Source: Achromobacter kerstersii
GTDB taxonomy: Bacteria; Pseudomonadota; Gammaproteobacteria; Burkholderiales; Burkholderiaceae_B
Reading direction: 5' to 3'
NCBI RefSeq assembly: GCF_902859595.1
Contig: NZ_CADIJQ010000009.1
Span: forward strand, 1 to 64,000
DNA: 64,000 nucleotides
Shown here: positions 8,689 through 18,237 of the stretch, piece by piece
How the letters are laid out: each line of letters opens with the position of its first letter
Position numbering within the stretch: position 1 is the stretch's first letter
Notes under the pieces: model-generated
What the model was told of the DNA's origin: nothing
Database searches by the model: none
What the model saw: the letters and a program-made list of their open reading frames with translations, nothing else
Translations under genes and position numbers: made by a program

Positions 8689-9207
8689 GGGGGGTGCCGC
8701 CTGCCATTCGGTTCGCAGCAGGCCCATCATGCCGGTGTCCCAGCGCGCGTCGCCCGCGCGCGTGGATGAACGCCTGACGCCTTCCATGGTGAAACCCAGT
8801 GCTTCGTACGTACGGATGGCGCGTGTGTTGAACATGTACACGTTGAGCTCCAGGCGTTCGATGCCGGGTGTGCGAAAGGCTTCTTCGATCATCAGTGTGA
8901 CCATGGGCCGTGCCAAGCCTTGTCCGCGCTCGGCCGGGGCGATGGCTACGCGGCCAAGGCGGGCGTTGCCGTCGCGCCATTCATAGGCCAACTGCGCATG
9001 GCCGATGGCGGTGTCGCCGCGATACGCCATCCAGCAACGGCGGTTGGGCGGGCGGGACTGCCCTTGCGCCAGCATGTCTTCCACATCGTCTTGCGTCAGC
9101 GGGTACGACAGGTGCGAGCCGCCCCATTGCACGACGTCCGGCAGGCTCGAAAACCAGCTGGCTAACAACGGAAAATCCGAGATCGCAAACGGGCGCAGGG
9201 TCAGCAT
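8680..9207 (-). CDS. GNAT-family N-acetyltransferase (RimJ/RimL type)
   Basis: 175 residues from the ATG at 9207 (LTLRPFAISDFPLLASWF). The fold is visible: a RimL-like start with the W-F-S-S loop, the central MAYRGDTAIGHAQL strand pair, the acetyl-CoA pyrophosphate loop (VAIAPAERGQGLARPMVTLM), and the EAFRTPGIERLELNVYMFNTRAIRTYEALGF region split by beta strands 5-6. It acetylates an amine, either a small molecule or a protein N-terminus; the substrate is unknown. Its C-terminal codons and stop lie in a 14-bp tandem array. Confidence 0.88.
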   Translation of the reverse strand: MLTLRPFAISDFPLLASWFSSLPDVVQWGGSHLSYPLTQDDVEDMLAQGQSRPPNRRCWMAYRGDTAIGHAQLAYEWRDGNARLGRVAIAPAERGQGLARPMVTLMIEEAFRTPGIERLELNVYMFNTRAIRTYEALGFTMEGVRRSSTRAGDARWDTGMMGLLRTEWQAAPPAA

Positions 9208-9348
9208 GAACGAAGGCTCCAGCAGGGTGGAAGGGGCGAAGTGGGGCGTTATTGTCGGACGGTGCGTTGACCCCGTTGATGACGCGAGGACGAATGTATT
9301 ACTCAACATGCAGCGGCAGCACGCACGGTTTACCGCGCGTGCGCGTAT

Positions 9349-10134
9349 TCACTTACTGAAGCGCAACCGCAGCACGCCCAGGTCGCCATAAACCAGTTCG
9401 ATATCCTGGTTTGCCGGCACATCCAGGAATCCGGCGTACGAACCTGTAATAACGTGTTGGCCGGCATACAGCCCAAGGCCTTGTTCGCGCAGGAAGTTCG
9501 CCAGCCAATACAGGCCAGCCTTGGGGCGATCGTTAGGGTGGAAGCCGGGATGCTGCTCGACTTCTTCGCCATTGACCAACAAGGTCAGCGTCATGCTGGA
9601 CGGGGCGGCGTCGGGCGATGCAATGCGCGGGCCCAGGACCAGGCCCTGGTTGAACATGTGGTCGGCCAGCAGCTCGGGCAGGCTGGCGTGTTCGGGCGAC
9701 GCGTAGCGGCAGCCAAGCACTTCCAACGCCAAGCATGCGCTGCCCACCGCGGCATCAATTTCAGCTTCGGTGTAGGGCGTGGCGCGGGCGGGCAGATCGT
9801 GGGCAAGTTCGAAGGCGATCTCGGGTTCGATCCGCACGATGTCGGTGCGCGCTGCGATGGGGCCGGCTTCGGCGTGGGCGGTGCCTGACGCGTAAATCGG
9901 CGCCACCACGGTTTTTTCCGGTGACGGCAACGCGCTCTTCCAGGCCGCGATGCGGTCCTGGCGAGTTTCTTGCAGCAGCTGCGCGGTGCGTTGCTGGACG
10001 GCAAATGCCTGCCCCAGCGATTGCGGGCGGCATTCAGCGGGCAGGCGCGGCCCCGCAATGCCGGACTCGCGAGCGGCGATCAAGGTACGGGCGGCGTCAA
10101 GGCTGCCCGGATAGTCTTCGATTCTGATTTGCAT
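9349..10134 (-). CDS. 2-keto-4-pentenoate hydratase / fumarylacetoacetate hydrolase-family protein (MhpD type)
   Basis: 261-residue member of the hydratase/decarboxylase branch of the FAH family, which acts on 2-hydroxypenta-2,4-dienoate or 4-oxalocrotonate in aromatic meta-cleavage. Visible elements are RTDIVRIEPEIAFELAHDLP, which carries the metal-binding E-x-E pair, and the C-terminal ANFLREQGLGLYAGQHVITGSY stretch, typical of MhpD/DmpE. No other meta-cleavage genes are adjacent, so its real substrate may differ. It begins 4 bp after the stop of a small membrane-protein gene on the same strand. Confidence 0.85.
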   Translation of the reverse strand: MQIRIEDYPGSLDAARTLIAARESGIAGPRLPAECRPQSLGQAFAVQQRTAQLLQETRQDRIAAWKSALPSPEKTVVAPIYASGTAHAEAGPIAARTDIVRIEPEIAFELAHDLPARATPYTEAEIDAAVGSACLALEVLGCRYASPEHASLPELLADHMFNQGLVLGPRIASPDAAPSSMTLTLLVNGEEVEQHPGFHPNDRPKAGLYWLANFLREQGLGLYAGQHVITGSYAGFLDVPANQDIELVYGDLGVLRLRFSK

Positions 10135-10138
10135 GCGT

Positions 10139-10519
10139 TCAGGTCCCCAAATACAACATGACCCACAAGACGATCATTGCGATCAGGCCGAGCCAGCACG
10201 AGCCCCAAAACCCCACGATGGGCCACTTCAGCGACAGCGGCGTCTTTTTCGGATCCACGTGACCCAGCAGGTCGTTGGCGTTGCCCACCAGCCAGAACCG
10301 AGTACCCGGGAACATCAGGCGGAAAAAGTAATCCAGCATGATCGCGGCCTGGATCGACAGCGGGTATTGCTTGAACGGGCGATGCTGCAGATACGGGTGC
10401 TTGAGCGTGGCGTTGATCTCTTTGCTCTTGAAGAAAAACAGCACGATGCCGCTCAGCGAGCAGGTGATGAAGCACAGCACGAAAAGGCTGAAGGCCATGG
10501 CCATGACAGGAGAATGCAT
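10139..10519 (-). CDS. Small inner-membrane protein of unknown function
   Basis: 126 residues from the ATG at 10519 (an in-frame ATG lies at 10546). Two strongly hydrophobic segments are clear: one at the N-terminus (MAFSLFVLCFITCSLSGIVL) and one at the C-terminus (VGFWGSCWLGLIAMIVLWVM). They flank a soluble middle with FPGTRFWLVGNANDLLGHVD. I do not recognise a named family. It is probably co-transcribed with the downstream hydratase gene, 4 bp away. Confidence 0.7.
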   Translation of the reverse strand: MHSPVMAMAFSLFVLCFITCSLSGIVLFFFKSKEINATLKHPYLQHRPFKQYPLSIQAAIMLDYFFRLMFPGTRFWLVGNANDLLGHVDPKKTPLSLKWPIVGFWGSCWLGLIAMIVLWVMLYLGT

Positions 10520-10864
10520 GGGGGAGATCTCAAGATTGCGCGGCACGCCGCGTTGGGATGATAAGAAGCCAGAATGGAATTTCTGGCCGTATTGTAGAAG
10601 GCTTGGCGGCAGCCCGTGTTCAGGGCTGCGTCAGCGCTGACGGGCGTTGAATCGTCCCCGTCTTGGCTTCGGCCGGAACCATTGCTTTGGCCTCGACGAT
10701 TGCTTGGGCCATTGCTTCGGCATCGGCGGTTGCCTGGGCCATTGCTTCGGCATCGGCGATTGCCTGGGCCATTGCTTCGGCATCGGCGATTGCCTGGACC
10801 ATCGCTTCGGCCCCGGCCCTGATATCGCGCCGAACGAAACCGTCCGGCACGAAACGGCACCGGA
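10520..10864. other. Gene-free gap upstream of the small membrane protein and downstream of proA
   Basis: This 345-bp stretch lies between the proA stop and the start of the small membrane-protein gene. Its main content is the 30-bp tandem array described separately. Short frames are open across the array on both strands only because the repeat lacks stops. I see no convincing gene in it. Confidence 0.6.
10681..10812. repeat. 30-bp tandem array, about 4.4 copies
   Basis: Units begin at 10681, 10711, 10741 and 10771, with a partial unit at 10801, and start ATTGCTTCGGCATCGGCGAT. The second and third units differ by one base; the first is the most diverged. Because 30 is a multiple of three, the array is open in several frames, giving AEAMAQAIAD repeats on the minus strand and AIAWAIASAS on the plus strand. 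It lies just after the proA stop. Confidence 0.92.
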
Positions 10865-12145
10865 TTAACCGCGGACCTGGCCTTCGCCGGTCAGTACCCA
10901 TTTCAGCGTGGTCAGCCCTTCCAGGCCGACGGGGCCACGGGCATGCAGGCGGTTCGTGGAAATGCCGATTTCCGCGCCCAGGCCGTATTCGAATCCGTCG
11001 GCAAAGCAGGTGGGCAGGTTCACGTACACCGAGCTGGAATCCACTTCACGCTGGAAACGTTGCGCGGCGGACAGGTCTTCCGTGACGATGGCATCCGTGT
11101 GGCCGGAGCCCCAGCGGGCGATGTGTTCGATGGCGTCGTCCAGCGTGTCGACGATGCGCACGGCCAGGATTGGGCCCAGGTATTCCGTGCCCCAGTCTTC
11201 TTCCGTGGCGGGCGTGATGTGCGGCAACAGCGCCAGCGTGCGCGGGCAGCCGCGCAATTCGACGCCGTGCTCGGTGAAAGCGGCGGCCAGCGTCGGCAGA
11301 ATCGAGACAGCGGCCACCGCGTCGACCAGCAGCGTTTCCATGGCGCCGCAGATGCCGTAGCGGTAGGTCTTGGCGTTGAAGGCGATGGAGTGCGCCTTGT
11401 CCGGATCCGCCGCTGCGTCGATGTAGATGTGGCAGTTGCCATCCAGGTGCTTGATCAGCGGCACGCGCGCTTCTTGCGACAGGCGGGCGATCAGTCCCTT
11501 GCCGCCGCGCGGCACGATGACGTCGATGTGTTCGGTCATGGTGATAAGCGTGCCGACGGCCGCGCGGTCGGCGGTGGCCACGACCTGCACCGCATCTTGC
11601 GGCAGGCCGGCGGCAGCCAGGCCCATTTGCACGATGCGGCCCAGTGCGATATTGGAGTGCAAGGCTTCGCTGCCGCCACGCAAGATGGCCGCGTTGCCCG
11701 ACTTCAAGCACAGCGCTGCCGCGTCGATCGTGACGTTGGGCCGCGATTCATAAATGATGCCGATGACGCCCAGCGGCACGCGCATCTGCGCGACCCGCAT
11801 GCCGTTGGGGCGCACGGTCGTGGCGGTGATGCTGCCGATGGGGTCGGGCAGGGCGGCGATTTGGCGCAGGCCTTCCGCCATGTGCGCCAGGGTCTTGTCT
11901 GACAGCGTCAGGCGGTCGAGCAGGGCCGGTTCCAGGCCATTGGCGCGCGCGGCGGCCACGTCTTTTTCGTTGGCGGCTTTCAGTTCGTCGTGGCTGGCGG
12001 CCAGTGCGTCAGCCATGGCGAGCAACGCCTTGTTCTTGGCGGCGCTATTGGCGCGCATCATGGCGCGCGAGGCGCGGCGGGCGTTTTCGCCCAAGGTCAA
12101 CATGGCGTGTTCAATGGAGGACGAGGACATGGCGGCGTCGATCAT
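10865..12145 (-). CDS. proA: Glutamate-5-semialdehyde dehydrogenase (gamma-glutamyl phosphate reductase)
   Basis: Catalyses NADPH-dependent reduction of glutamyl-5-phosphate to glutamate semialdehyde, the second step of proline synthesis. 426 residues from the first ATG; a second ATG at 12130 would give 421, closer to the usual length, and neither has a clear ribosome-binding site. Family marks are [29 protein letters not shown], the catalytic cysteine in [16 protein letters not shown], and the late [23 protein letters not shown] end. It lies downstream of leuS-lptE-holA on the same strand but is separated from holA by a 194-bp gap with its own repeats, so it may have its own promoter. Confidence 0.96.
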   Translation of the reverse strand: MIDAAMSSSSIEHAMLTLGENARRASRAMMRANSAAKNKALLAMADALAASHDELKAANEKDVAAARANGLEPALLDRLTLSDKTLAHMAEGLRQIAALPDPIGSITATTVRPNGMRVAQMRVPLGVIGIIYESRPNVTIDAAALCLKSGNAAILRGGSEALHSNIALGRIVQMGLAAAGLPQDAVQVVATADRAAVGTLITMTEHIDVIVPRGGKGLIARLSQEARVPLIKHLDGNCHIYIDAAADPDKAHSIAFNAKTYRYGICGAMETLLVDAVAAVSILPTLAAAFTEHGVELRGCPRTLALLPHITPATEEDWGTEYLGPILAVRIVDTLDDAIEHIARWGSGHTDAIVTEDLSAAQRFQREVDSSSVYVNLPTCFADGFEYGLGAEIGISTNRLHARGPVGLEGLTTLKWVLTGEGQVRG

Positions 12146-12238
12146 GGAGTGGGGGCGGCGCAGGGGCCGTCTGAGGAATCAGTGTATATCCGGCCAAAGC
12201 GGCCGGGCGTAGGCAAAGGGGGGGCGTGGGGCGAACCG

Positions 12239-12299
12239 AAAGCTGAAACGAAAGCCGAAACGTAAGGCTGAAACGAAGGCCGAAGCGAAGGCCGAAACG
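12239..12299. repeat. 12-bp tandem array (AAGGCCGAAACG)
   Basis: Five imperfect copies of AA(A/G)GC(C/T)GAA(A/G)CG lie in the gap between holA and proA, with one copy lengthened to 13 bp. It sits between the holA stop hairpin and the proA start. Confidence 0.75.
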
Positions 12300-12318
12300 A
12301 AGGGCGCAGAGCGAAGCG

Positions 12319-12341
12319 AAGGCGGCGGCAATGCCGCCTTC
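12319..12341. terminator. Stem-loop overlapping the holA stop codon
   Basis: GAAGGCGGC (12319-12327) pairs with GCCGCCTTC (12333-12341) around a 5-base loop. The distal arm holds two bases of the holA stop codon (12340-12342). No clear U-tract follows on the minus strand, so it may stabilise the mRNA end or be a weak terminator. Confidence 0.4.
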
Positions 12342-13395
12342 ACGGTCGCCCGCCGGCGGCGGCGACTCGCAGCGCCAGCCGGGTCATTTCTTCCCAGGGG
12401 TCAGACAAACGTCCCGGCACGGACAGGCCCTTGATCAGCCGGTCGACTTCGTGAGCGTGTTGCACTGCGGCAGGCCAGACGCTGGGCTGTACCCGGCCTA
12501 GCGCTTGCAATGCCAGGCGTTCGTGCGCGCCGAAAATACGTAGGCGGCGCATCAAGCCATTCACGTCCTGACCCAGCGCGCGCGCTTCGGCGACACGGGC
12601 CAGCAAGCGGATTTCTTCGCCCACTGCCCACAGCACCAGCGGCAAGGCTTCGCCTTCGGCACGCAGGCCGTCGATCATGCGGATGGTGCGCGAGATATCG
12701 CCGGCCAGCATGGCGTCGCGCAGGCCGAATACGTCATAGCGCGCCACATTCAGCACCGCGCGCTCGACGTCTTCTGCCGCCAGTTGGCCTTCAGGATAGA
12801 GCAGGCCGAGCTTCTGGATTTCCTGGTGCGCCGCCAGCAGATTGCCTTCGACCTTGTCCGCCATCCATTGCAGGGTGGCGGCATCGGCGCGCTGGTTCTG
12901 CCGGGCCAGCCGCATGCCCACCCAGGCGGGCAGCCGGCCGCGTTCGACATTGGCGATATCCACCATCATGCCGCCGCGGTTAAGCGCTTGGACCCAGCGG
13001 CTTTCGCGCGTGGCTTTGTCCAGCCGGGGCAGGGCGATGAGGATGAGCGTGTCGGCGTCGGCCTGCTTTTCGGCTTGCTCGGCCAGCTTGGTCAGGGTGT
13101 CTGCGCCGGACTTGCCGGGCTTGCCGGTAGGGATCTTGATTTCAAGAATGCGCCGGTCGCCAAACAGCGACACGCTTTGCGTGGCGGCGAGCACGGCGCT
13201 CCAGTCGCTGCGGGCGTCCATCACCATGGACAGACGCTCGGTGTAGCCGGCATTGCGCGCCGAGGCGCGCAAGGTGTCGACGGCTTCGGTCACCAGCAGC
13301 GGTTCGTCGCCCGACACCGTGTACATCGGCGCAAGCCGGTTGCCCGGCCGCTGCAGGTGTTCGGCCAACCGGTCTGCGTCCAAAGGCTGTGCCAT
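12340..13395 (-). CDS. holA: DNA polymerase III subunit delta
   Basis: 351-residue clamp-loader subunit that opens the beta sliding clamp and works with tau/gamma and delta-prime. The sequence follows the family: an N-terminal AAA-like domain (YTVSGDEPLLVTEAVDTLRASARNAGY), the middle VEGNLLAAHQEIQKLGLL segment before the helical lid, and the C-terminal collar domain (LWAVGEEIRLLARVAEA, then AVQHAHEVDRLIKGL). It starts 3 bp after the lptE stop, in the leuS-lptE-holA order that is widely conserved in proteobacteria. Confidence 0.95.
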   Translation of the reverse strand: MAQPLDADRLAEHLQRPGNRLAPMYTVSGDEPLLVTEAVDTLRASARNAGYTERLSMVMDARSDWSAVLAATQSVSLFGDRRILEIKIPTGKPGKSGADTLTKLAEQAEKQADADTLILIALPRLDKATRESRWVQALNRGGMMVDIANVERGRLPAWVGMRLARQNQRADAATLQWMADKVEGNLLAAHQEIQKLGLLYPEGQLAAEDVERAVLNVARYDVFGLRDAMLAGDISRTIRMIDGLRAEGEALPLVLWAVGEEIRLLARVAEARALGQDVNGLMRRLRIFGAHERLALQALGRVQPSVWPAAVQHAHEVDRLIKGLSVPGRLSDPWEEMTRLALRVAAAGGRP

Positions 13396-13398
13396 GGG

Positions 13399-14073
13399 CT
13401 AGCGCAGGATGGCCGGGTCGGTGGTGGACGGCGTTTGCCACGGCGTAGGCGTACGCTTTTGCTCCGGCGCGTTCGGGTCGTACAGCGGAATCTCGCCGCT
13501 TTCGCCACGTTCTTCTGCGGACTCCACCGCACGGCGAACTTCCGGCGCGGTCATGCGGCGCAGCAAGCGAGACACCAGGTCGCGTTGCATGGCCTTGTAC
13601 AAGGTGTCGATCTGGCCCTGCTTGGCCTGCACGACTTGATCGTCATACGGCATTTCGCGGTAGATCGACAGGGTTGTGTCCGGAATCAGCGCACGGCCCT
13701 TGTTGTCGATCAGGCGGAACGTGTAGTTGATGCCCAGTTCGTATTCCTCGACCCGGCCTTGCGCGTTCAGCGAGACTTCGCGCAGCGTGCGCGTATCGGC
13801 GACTTGCTGAAGAATGGCTTGCGCTTCCTTCGGCGAATCGACGAGCTTCGTGTTCGGCGAGGCGGCCCGCAGCGAACGGCGCACGTCGGCGCCGAACTGC
13901 GTGTTGTCGGGGATGCCGATATAGAGCGTGTCGAACGGCATGGGAGTCACCCCCCGCAGCGCGAAACCGCAAGCAGAGAGCAGCATGAACAGCGCCAGGC
14001 AGGCGCCGCGCAGCAGCCAGGATTGGCGGGGGGAGTGCGTTTGTTGCCCGGCGAAGTGCATGCTTGACCTCAT
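13399..14073 (-). CDS. lptE: LPS-assembly lipoprotein LptE
   Basis: 224 residues. This outer-membrane lipoprotein plugs the LptD barrel and helps insert lipopolysaccharide into the outer leaflet. The N-terminus is a lipoprotein signal: a positively charged start, a hydrophobic stretch (LLRGACLALFMLL) and the lipobox LSAC, with cysteine about 36 residues in. After it come the typical GFALRG and PFDTLYIG stretches. Its ATG overlaps the leuS stop codon (ATGA at 14073), so it is translationally coupled; ATG 14061 is an alternative start. The C-terminus is proline/threonine rich. Confidence 0.92.
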   Translation of the reverse strand: MRSSMHFAGQQTHSPRQSWLLRGACLALFMLLSACGFALRGVTPMPFDTLYIGIPDNTQFGADVRRSLRAASPNTKLVDSPKEAQAILQQVADTRTLREVSLNAQGRVEEYELGINYTFRLIDNKGRALIPDTTLSIYREMPYDDQVVQAKQGQIDTLYKAMQRDLVSRLLRRMTAPEVRRAVESAEERGESGEIPLYDPNAPEQKRTPTPWQTPSTTDPAILR

Positions 14074-16730
14074 CAGCCTACGACGTTGACCAGTTTGCCC
14101 GGAACCACGATGACACGCTTGGGCGGACGGCCTTCCAGGAATCGGGTGACTTCTTCCTGGCTGGCGGCGAGCTTTTCGATGTCTTCTTTGGCGGCGGTGG
14201 CGGCCACGCGGATCGAGCCGCGCAGCTTGCCGTTGACCTGGAGCATCAGCTCGATTTCGTCCGCGATCAGCGCGGCTTCGTCCACATGCGGCCACGGCGC
14301 GTCAAGCAGGTCGCCCAGTTCCTTGGCGTAACCGAGGTCTTGCCACAGGTGCCAGGTGATGTGCGGGACCACCGGGTACAGCACGCGCAGCAGCACGCCC
14401 AGCGTCTCGGCATAGGCGGCGTCGGCAGCGGCGTCTTCGGCCAGCTTGGCGTCGTCGATGGCGTTCAGCATCTTCATGCAGGCCGACACGACGGTGTTGT
14501 ACTGGATGCGCTGGTAGTCGTAGTCGGCTTGCTTGAGCAGCGTGTAGACCTCGCGGCGCAGATCCTTGACGGCGGTTGCCGCTTGCGACCAGTCGGCGCC
14601 ATTGGCCAGGCCACGCGCGATGGCGTCGCGGCGGGCGTAGCTGATGGACCAGAGGCGGCGCAGGAAGCGGTTGGAGCCTTCAACGCCGGAGTCCGACCAT
14701 TCAAGGGTCTGCTCGGGCGGGCTGGCGAACATGACGAACAGGCGAGCCGTGTCGGCGCCCAGCGTGTCGATCAGCGATTGCGGATCGACGCCGTTGTTCT
14801 TCGACTTGGACATCGTGCCCACGCCGCCATAGTTGATGGCGGAGCCGTCCGACTTCAGCTTGGCGCCGGTGATGGCGCCGCGGTCGTCGTAGACGTTTTC
14901 GACGTCTTCGGGCCAGAAGTATTCAATGCCGCCCTGGGGCGTCTTGCGCGAATAGATATGGTTCAGCACCATGCCCTGGCACAGCAGCTTGGTGAAGGGC
15001 TCGTCGAAATTGAGCAAGCCCATGTCGCGCATGACCTTGGTCCAGAAGCGCGCGTACAGCAAGTGCAGCACGGCGTGCTCGATGCCGCCGATGTACTGGT
15101 CCATCGGCATCCAGTAGTCATTGCGCGCATCGACCATGGCATTGTCATTGCCCGGCGAGGTGTAGCGCATGAAGTACCAGGACGAGTCCACGAACGTGTC
15201 CATCGTGTCCGTTTCGCGGCGCGCGGGCTTGCCGCAGCTGGGGCAGGCGCAGGACAGGAAGGCTTCGTTCTTGGCCAGCGGGTTGCCGCTGCCGTCGGGG
15301 ATCAGATCATCGGGCAGGATGACGGGCAGGTCTTTTTCCGGAACCGGAACCGGGCCGCAATCCGCGCAGTGGATGATGGGGATCGGGGTGCCCCAGTAGC
15401 GCTGGCGCGAAATGCCCCAGTCGCGCAGGCGCCACGTGGTCTGCTTTTCGCCCAGGCCTTGCGGGCCCAGGTCGGCGGCGATGGCGTCCACGGCTTCCTT
15501 GTGCGACAGGCCGTCGTACTTGCCGGAATTGATGGTGCGGCCCGACTGCTTGTCGCCATACCATTCCTGCCAGGCGGCGGTGGAGTATTCCTTGCCGGCC
15601 ACTTCCACGACTTGCACGATGGGCAGGTCATATTTCTTGGCGAAGGCGAAGTCGCGTTCGTCATGCGCGGGCACGCCCATGACGGCGCCGTCGCCGTAGG
15701 TCATCAGCACGTAGTTGCCGACCCAGACTTCGACGTCCGCGCCCGTGATCGGGTGCGTGACGGTCAAACCCGTACGCATGCCTTCTTTTTCACGCGTGGC
15801 CATTTCGGCCTCGGTCGTGCCGCCCAGCTTGCACTGTTCGATGAACGCGGCCAGCTGCGGGTTGTTGCGCGCGGCGTGCGTCGCCAGCGGGTGTTCCGGC
15901 GCCACGGCGCAGAACGTCACGCCCATGATGGTGTCGGCGCGGGTCGTGAAGACGTACAGCTTGCCGTCCTGGATCAGTTGGCCATCGTGGCCGGCGATCT
16001 TGTGCGGGAAGGCGAAACGCAGGCCCTCGGACTTGCCGATCCAGTTTTCCTGCATCAGGCGGACGCGCTCGGGCCAGCCGGGCAGGTCGTTCTGGACGGC
16101 GCCAAGCAGTTCGTCGGCGTAATCGGTGATGCGCAGGTAGTAACCCGGGATCTCGCGCTTTTCAACCAGCGCGCCCGACCGCCAGCCACGGCCATCAATG
16201 ACTTGTTCGTTGGCCAGCACGGTTTGGTCCACCGGGTCCCAGTTCACGACCTGGGTCTTGCGGTAGGCCACGCCCTTTTCCAGCATCTTCAGGAACAGCC
16301 ACTGGTTCCATTTGTAGTACTGGGGATCGCAGGCGCACATTTCGCGCGTCCAGTCGATTGCCAGACCCATCGCCTTCATCTGCTTCTTCATGTAGGCGAT
16401 GTTGTCGTAGGTCCATTTTGCCGGCGGCACCTTGGACTTGATGGCGGCGTTTTCCGCCGGCATGCCGAAGGCGTCCCAGCCCATGGGCATCAGGACGTTA
16501 TAGCCACGCATGCGCAACTGGCGCGCCATCATGTCGTTGATGGTGTAGTTGCGCACGTGGCCCATGTGCAGCTTGCCGCTGGGATAGGGCAGCATCGAGC
16601 AGGCGTAGAACTTCGGCTTTTCAGAGCCGTCGGCGTTCTTCGCGTGTTCGTGGACCAGATAGACGTCGCGGGCCTGCCAGTCTTGATGGGCGGCCGCTTC
16701 GACGGTAGTGGGGAGGTAACGTTCCTGCAT
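14073..16730 (-). CDS. leuS: Leucyl-tRNA synthetase
   Basis: 885 residues from the ATG at 16730 ([17 protein letters not shown]); a GTG 12 bp upstream is in frame. Charges tRNA-Leu in the cytoplasm. Class Ia marks are the HIGH-type motif HMGH in [18 protein letters not shown] and the KMSKS-type motif [11 protein letters not shown]. The CP1 editing domain lies between them, including the threonine-rich [14 protein letters not shown] motif. A zinc-like SCACPSCGK knuckle lies about residue 485. It is the first gene of the leuS-lptE-holA operon. Confidence 0.97.
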   Translation of the reverse strand: MQERYLPTTVEAAAHQDWQARDVYLVHEHAKNADGSEKPKFYACSMLPYPSGKLHMGHVRNYTINDMMARQLRMRGYNVLMPMGWDAFGMPAENAAIKSKVPPAKWTYDNIAYMKKQMKAMGLAIDWTREMCACDPQYYKWNQWLFLKMLEKGVAYRKTQVVNWDPVDQTVLANEQVIDGRGWRSGALVEKREIPGYYLRITDYADELLGAVQNDLPGWPERVRLMQENWIGKSEGLRFAFPHKIAGHDGQLIQDGKLYVFTTRADTIMGVTFCAVAPEHPLATHAARNNPQLAAFIEQCKLGGTTEAEMATREKEGMRTGLTVTHPITGADVEVWVGNYVLMTYGDGAVMGVPAHDERDFAFAKKYDLPIVQVVEVAGKEYSTAAWQEWYGDKQSGRTINSGKYDGLSHKEAVDAIAADLGPQGLGEKQTTWRLRDWGISRQRYWGTPIPIIHCADCGPVPVPEKDLPVILPDDLIPDGSGNPLAKNEAFLSCACPSCGKPARRETDTMDTFVDSSWYFMRYTSPGNDNAMVDARNDYWMPMDQYIGGIEHAVLHLLYARFWTKVMRDMGLLNFDEPFTKLLCQGMVLNHIYSRKTPQGGIEYFWPEDVENVYDDRGAITGAKLKSDGSAINYGGVGTMSKSKNNGVDPQSLIDTLGADTARLFVMFASPPEQTLEWSDSGVEGSNRFLRRLWSISYARRDAIARGLANGADWSQAATAVKDLRREVYTLLKQADYDYQRIQYNTVVSACMKMLNAIDDAKLAEDAAADAAYAETLGVLLRVLYPVVPHITWHLWQDLGYAKELGDLLDAPWPHVDEAALIADEIELMLQVNGKLRGSIRVAATAAKEDIEKLAASQEEVTRFLEGRPPKRVIVVPGKLVNVVG

Positions 16731-16830
16731 GGGCTCGGGCACGGTGGCAAAAAAGGGTGAGCCGCCCTGCCGCGCGGACGCGGGGGCGGCCTGACGCGGT
16801 GGCGGTCAAAACCCCTGATTATAGGAGGTG

Positions 16831-18051
16831 CTAGGCACGGACAGGGGACGGAGCCGTTTCGGGGATGCGCGCACTGGGCGCCAGGGCGCCATAGGCCAAT
16901 GTCACGACCCCCAGGACGGCGCCCGCGATCACCACGCCGGGCCAGCCAAAATGGGCGTAAAGCCAGGACGATACCAGTGAACCGGATGCGCCGCCGATGA
17001 AGTAACACGTCATATAGCCGGCAGTCAGGCGGCTGCGGGCTTCCGGGCGCAGGCGATACAGCGAACTGCTATTGGTGACATGGACACCCTGGATCGCCAG
17101 ATCCTGCACCACGATGCCCGCCAGCAGGGCCACGACCGACATCTGGCCAAACGCCATCAGCCCCCAGGAACCCAGCAGCAACAGCAGCCCGACGCGGGTG
17201 GCCAGGTTGCCCAGGCCCCGGTCGGCCAGCCGGCCAAAGCGGTTGGCGGCATAGGCGCCCGCCGCTCCCGCCAGCCCGAACAGGCCAATGGTGGTGTTGC
17301 TGTATTCATAAGGGGGGCTGGCCAGCAGAAAGGTCAGCGGCGTCCACAGCATGCTGAAGGCGGCGAACAACAGGAAGCCCAGCAGCGACCGCGCGCGAAA
17401 CAGCGGCTCTTCCACGAACATGCGCAGGATGGAACCCAACAGGCGTGGATAGCTCATCGTTGTCGGGCTCTGATAACGGGGCAGCACGCGCCACAGGACG
17501 GCGGACATGACCAGCATCAGAATGGCGGCCACCCAGTAAACCGTGCGCCAGCTGCCCACGTCGGCCAGCGCGCCGGCCACGGTGCGGGCCAGCAGAATGC
17601 CCAGCAGCAGGCCGCTCATGACGGTGCCCACCGCCTTGCCCCGTTCATGCGGCGCGGCCAGGGTCGCCGCAAACGGCACCAGAATCTGGGCGACGACGGA
17701 CAGCAGCCCCGTCAGCGCGGTGCCCACCAGCAGCACGATGATGTTGTCGGCAAACGCTGAAATCAGCAGCCCGCCCGCGGACAGCAGCGTCATCAGCACG
17801 ATCAGGCTGCGGCGTTCGAACAGGTCGCCCAACGGCACCAGCAGCATCAGCCCCAGCGCATAACTGAGCTGGGCGGTGGTGACGATGGCACCGGCTGCCG
17901 CGTTCGACAGCTGGAATTGCTGGCCGATCGTGTGCAACAGCGGTTGCGCGTAATAGTTACTGGCGACGGCCAGGCCAGTGGCCACGGACATCAACAGGAT
18001 GATCGGCGCGGTGAGCACCGGTGTCGGAGTGGGGGCGGAAGCGGATGTCAT
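16831..18051 (-). CDS. MFS transporter (12-TM, YgaY-like)
   Basis: 406 residues from the ATG at 18051; a TTG 9 bp upstream is in frame. Twelve hydrophobic segments are apparent. An N-terminal ASNYYAQPLLHTIGQQF motif and loop GDLFERRSLIVLM place it with the YgaY-type exporters. Between TM6 and TM7 is the cytoplasmic loop LPRYQSPTTMSYPRLLGS. Substrate unknown. It lies downstream of a marR gene on the same strand, separated by a 186-bp gap filled largely with 25-bp repeats. This marR-exporter pairing suggests a regulated efflux unit. Confidence 0.88.
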   Translation of the reverse strand: MTSASAPTPTPVLTAPIILLMSVATGLAVASNYYAQPLLHTIGQQFQLSNAAAGAIVTTAQLSYALGLMLLVPLGDLFERRSLIVLMTLLSAGGLLISAFADNIIVLLVGTALTGLLSVVAQILVPFAATLAAPHERGKAVGTVMSGLLLGILLARTVAGALADVGSWRTVYWVAAILMLVMSAVLWRVLPRYQSPTTMSYPRLLGSILRMFVEEPLFRARSLLGFLLFAAFSMLWTPLTFLLASPPYEYSNTTIGLFGLAGAAGAYAANRFGRLADRGLGNLATRVGLLLLLGSWGLMAFGQMSVVALLAGIVVQDLAIQGVHVTNSSSLYRLRPEARSRLTAGYMTCYFIGGASGSLVSSWLYAHFGWPGVVIAGAVLGVVTLAYGALAPSARIPETAPSPVRA

Positions 18052-18060
18052 AAGGGGCAA

Positions 18061-18162
18061 GGCGAGTCAGGCGGGGTTTGGATGCGGCGAATCAGGCGGG
18101 GTTTGGATGCGGCGAATCAGGCGGGGTTTGGATGCGGCGAATCAGGCGGGATTCGGATGCGA
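18061..18162. repeat. 25-bp tandem array, about 3.7 copies
   Basis: Units starting GCGGGGTTTGGATGCGGCGA begin at 18071, 18096, 18121 and 18146. Three copies are identical and the last is diverged and truncated. The array lies immediately upstream of the MFS transporter start, within the marR-MFS spacer, so it sits in the untranslated leader of the transporter. Confidence 0.93.
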
Positions 18163-18237
18163 AAAGCGGGGGGCGAAAACCGTGCCGTGTGGGGTGGCAA
18201 TGCGTCGGTCTGCGCGGCAGGATGACGGAAGGGCGCG

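Noticed and set aside
10620..10901. A 93-residue frame of AEAMAQAIAD repeats
   Set aside because: It depends wholly on the 30-bp array, overlaps the proA end and has no ribosome-binding site.
13399..14295. A longer lptE frame starting at 14295
   Set aside because: The extra N-terminus overlaps leuS and lacks any signal; the lipoprotein signal begins only at the 14073 start.
14064..16760. A nearly 900-residue open frame antisense to leuS
   Set aside because: It is a by-product of the high GC content; the leuS strand has the HMGH and MSKS motifs and every expected domain, and the antisense frame has none.
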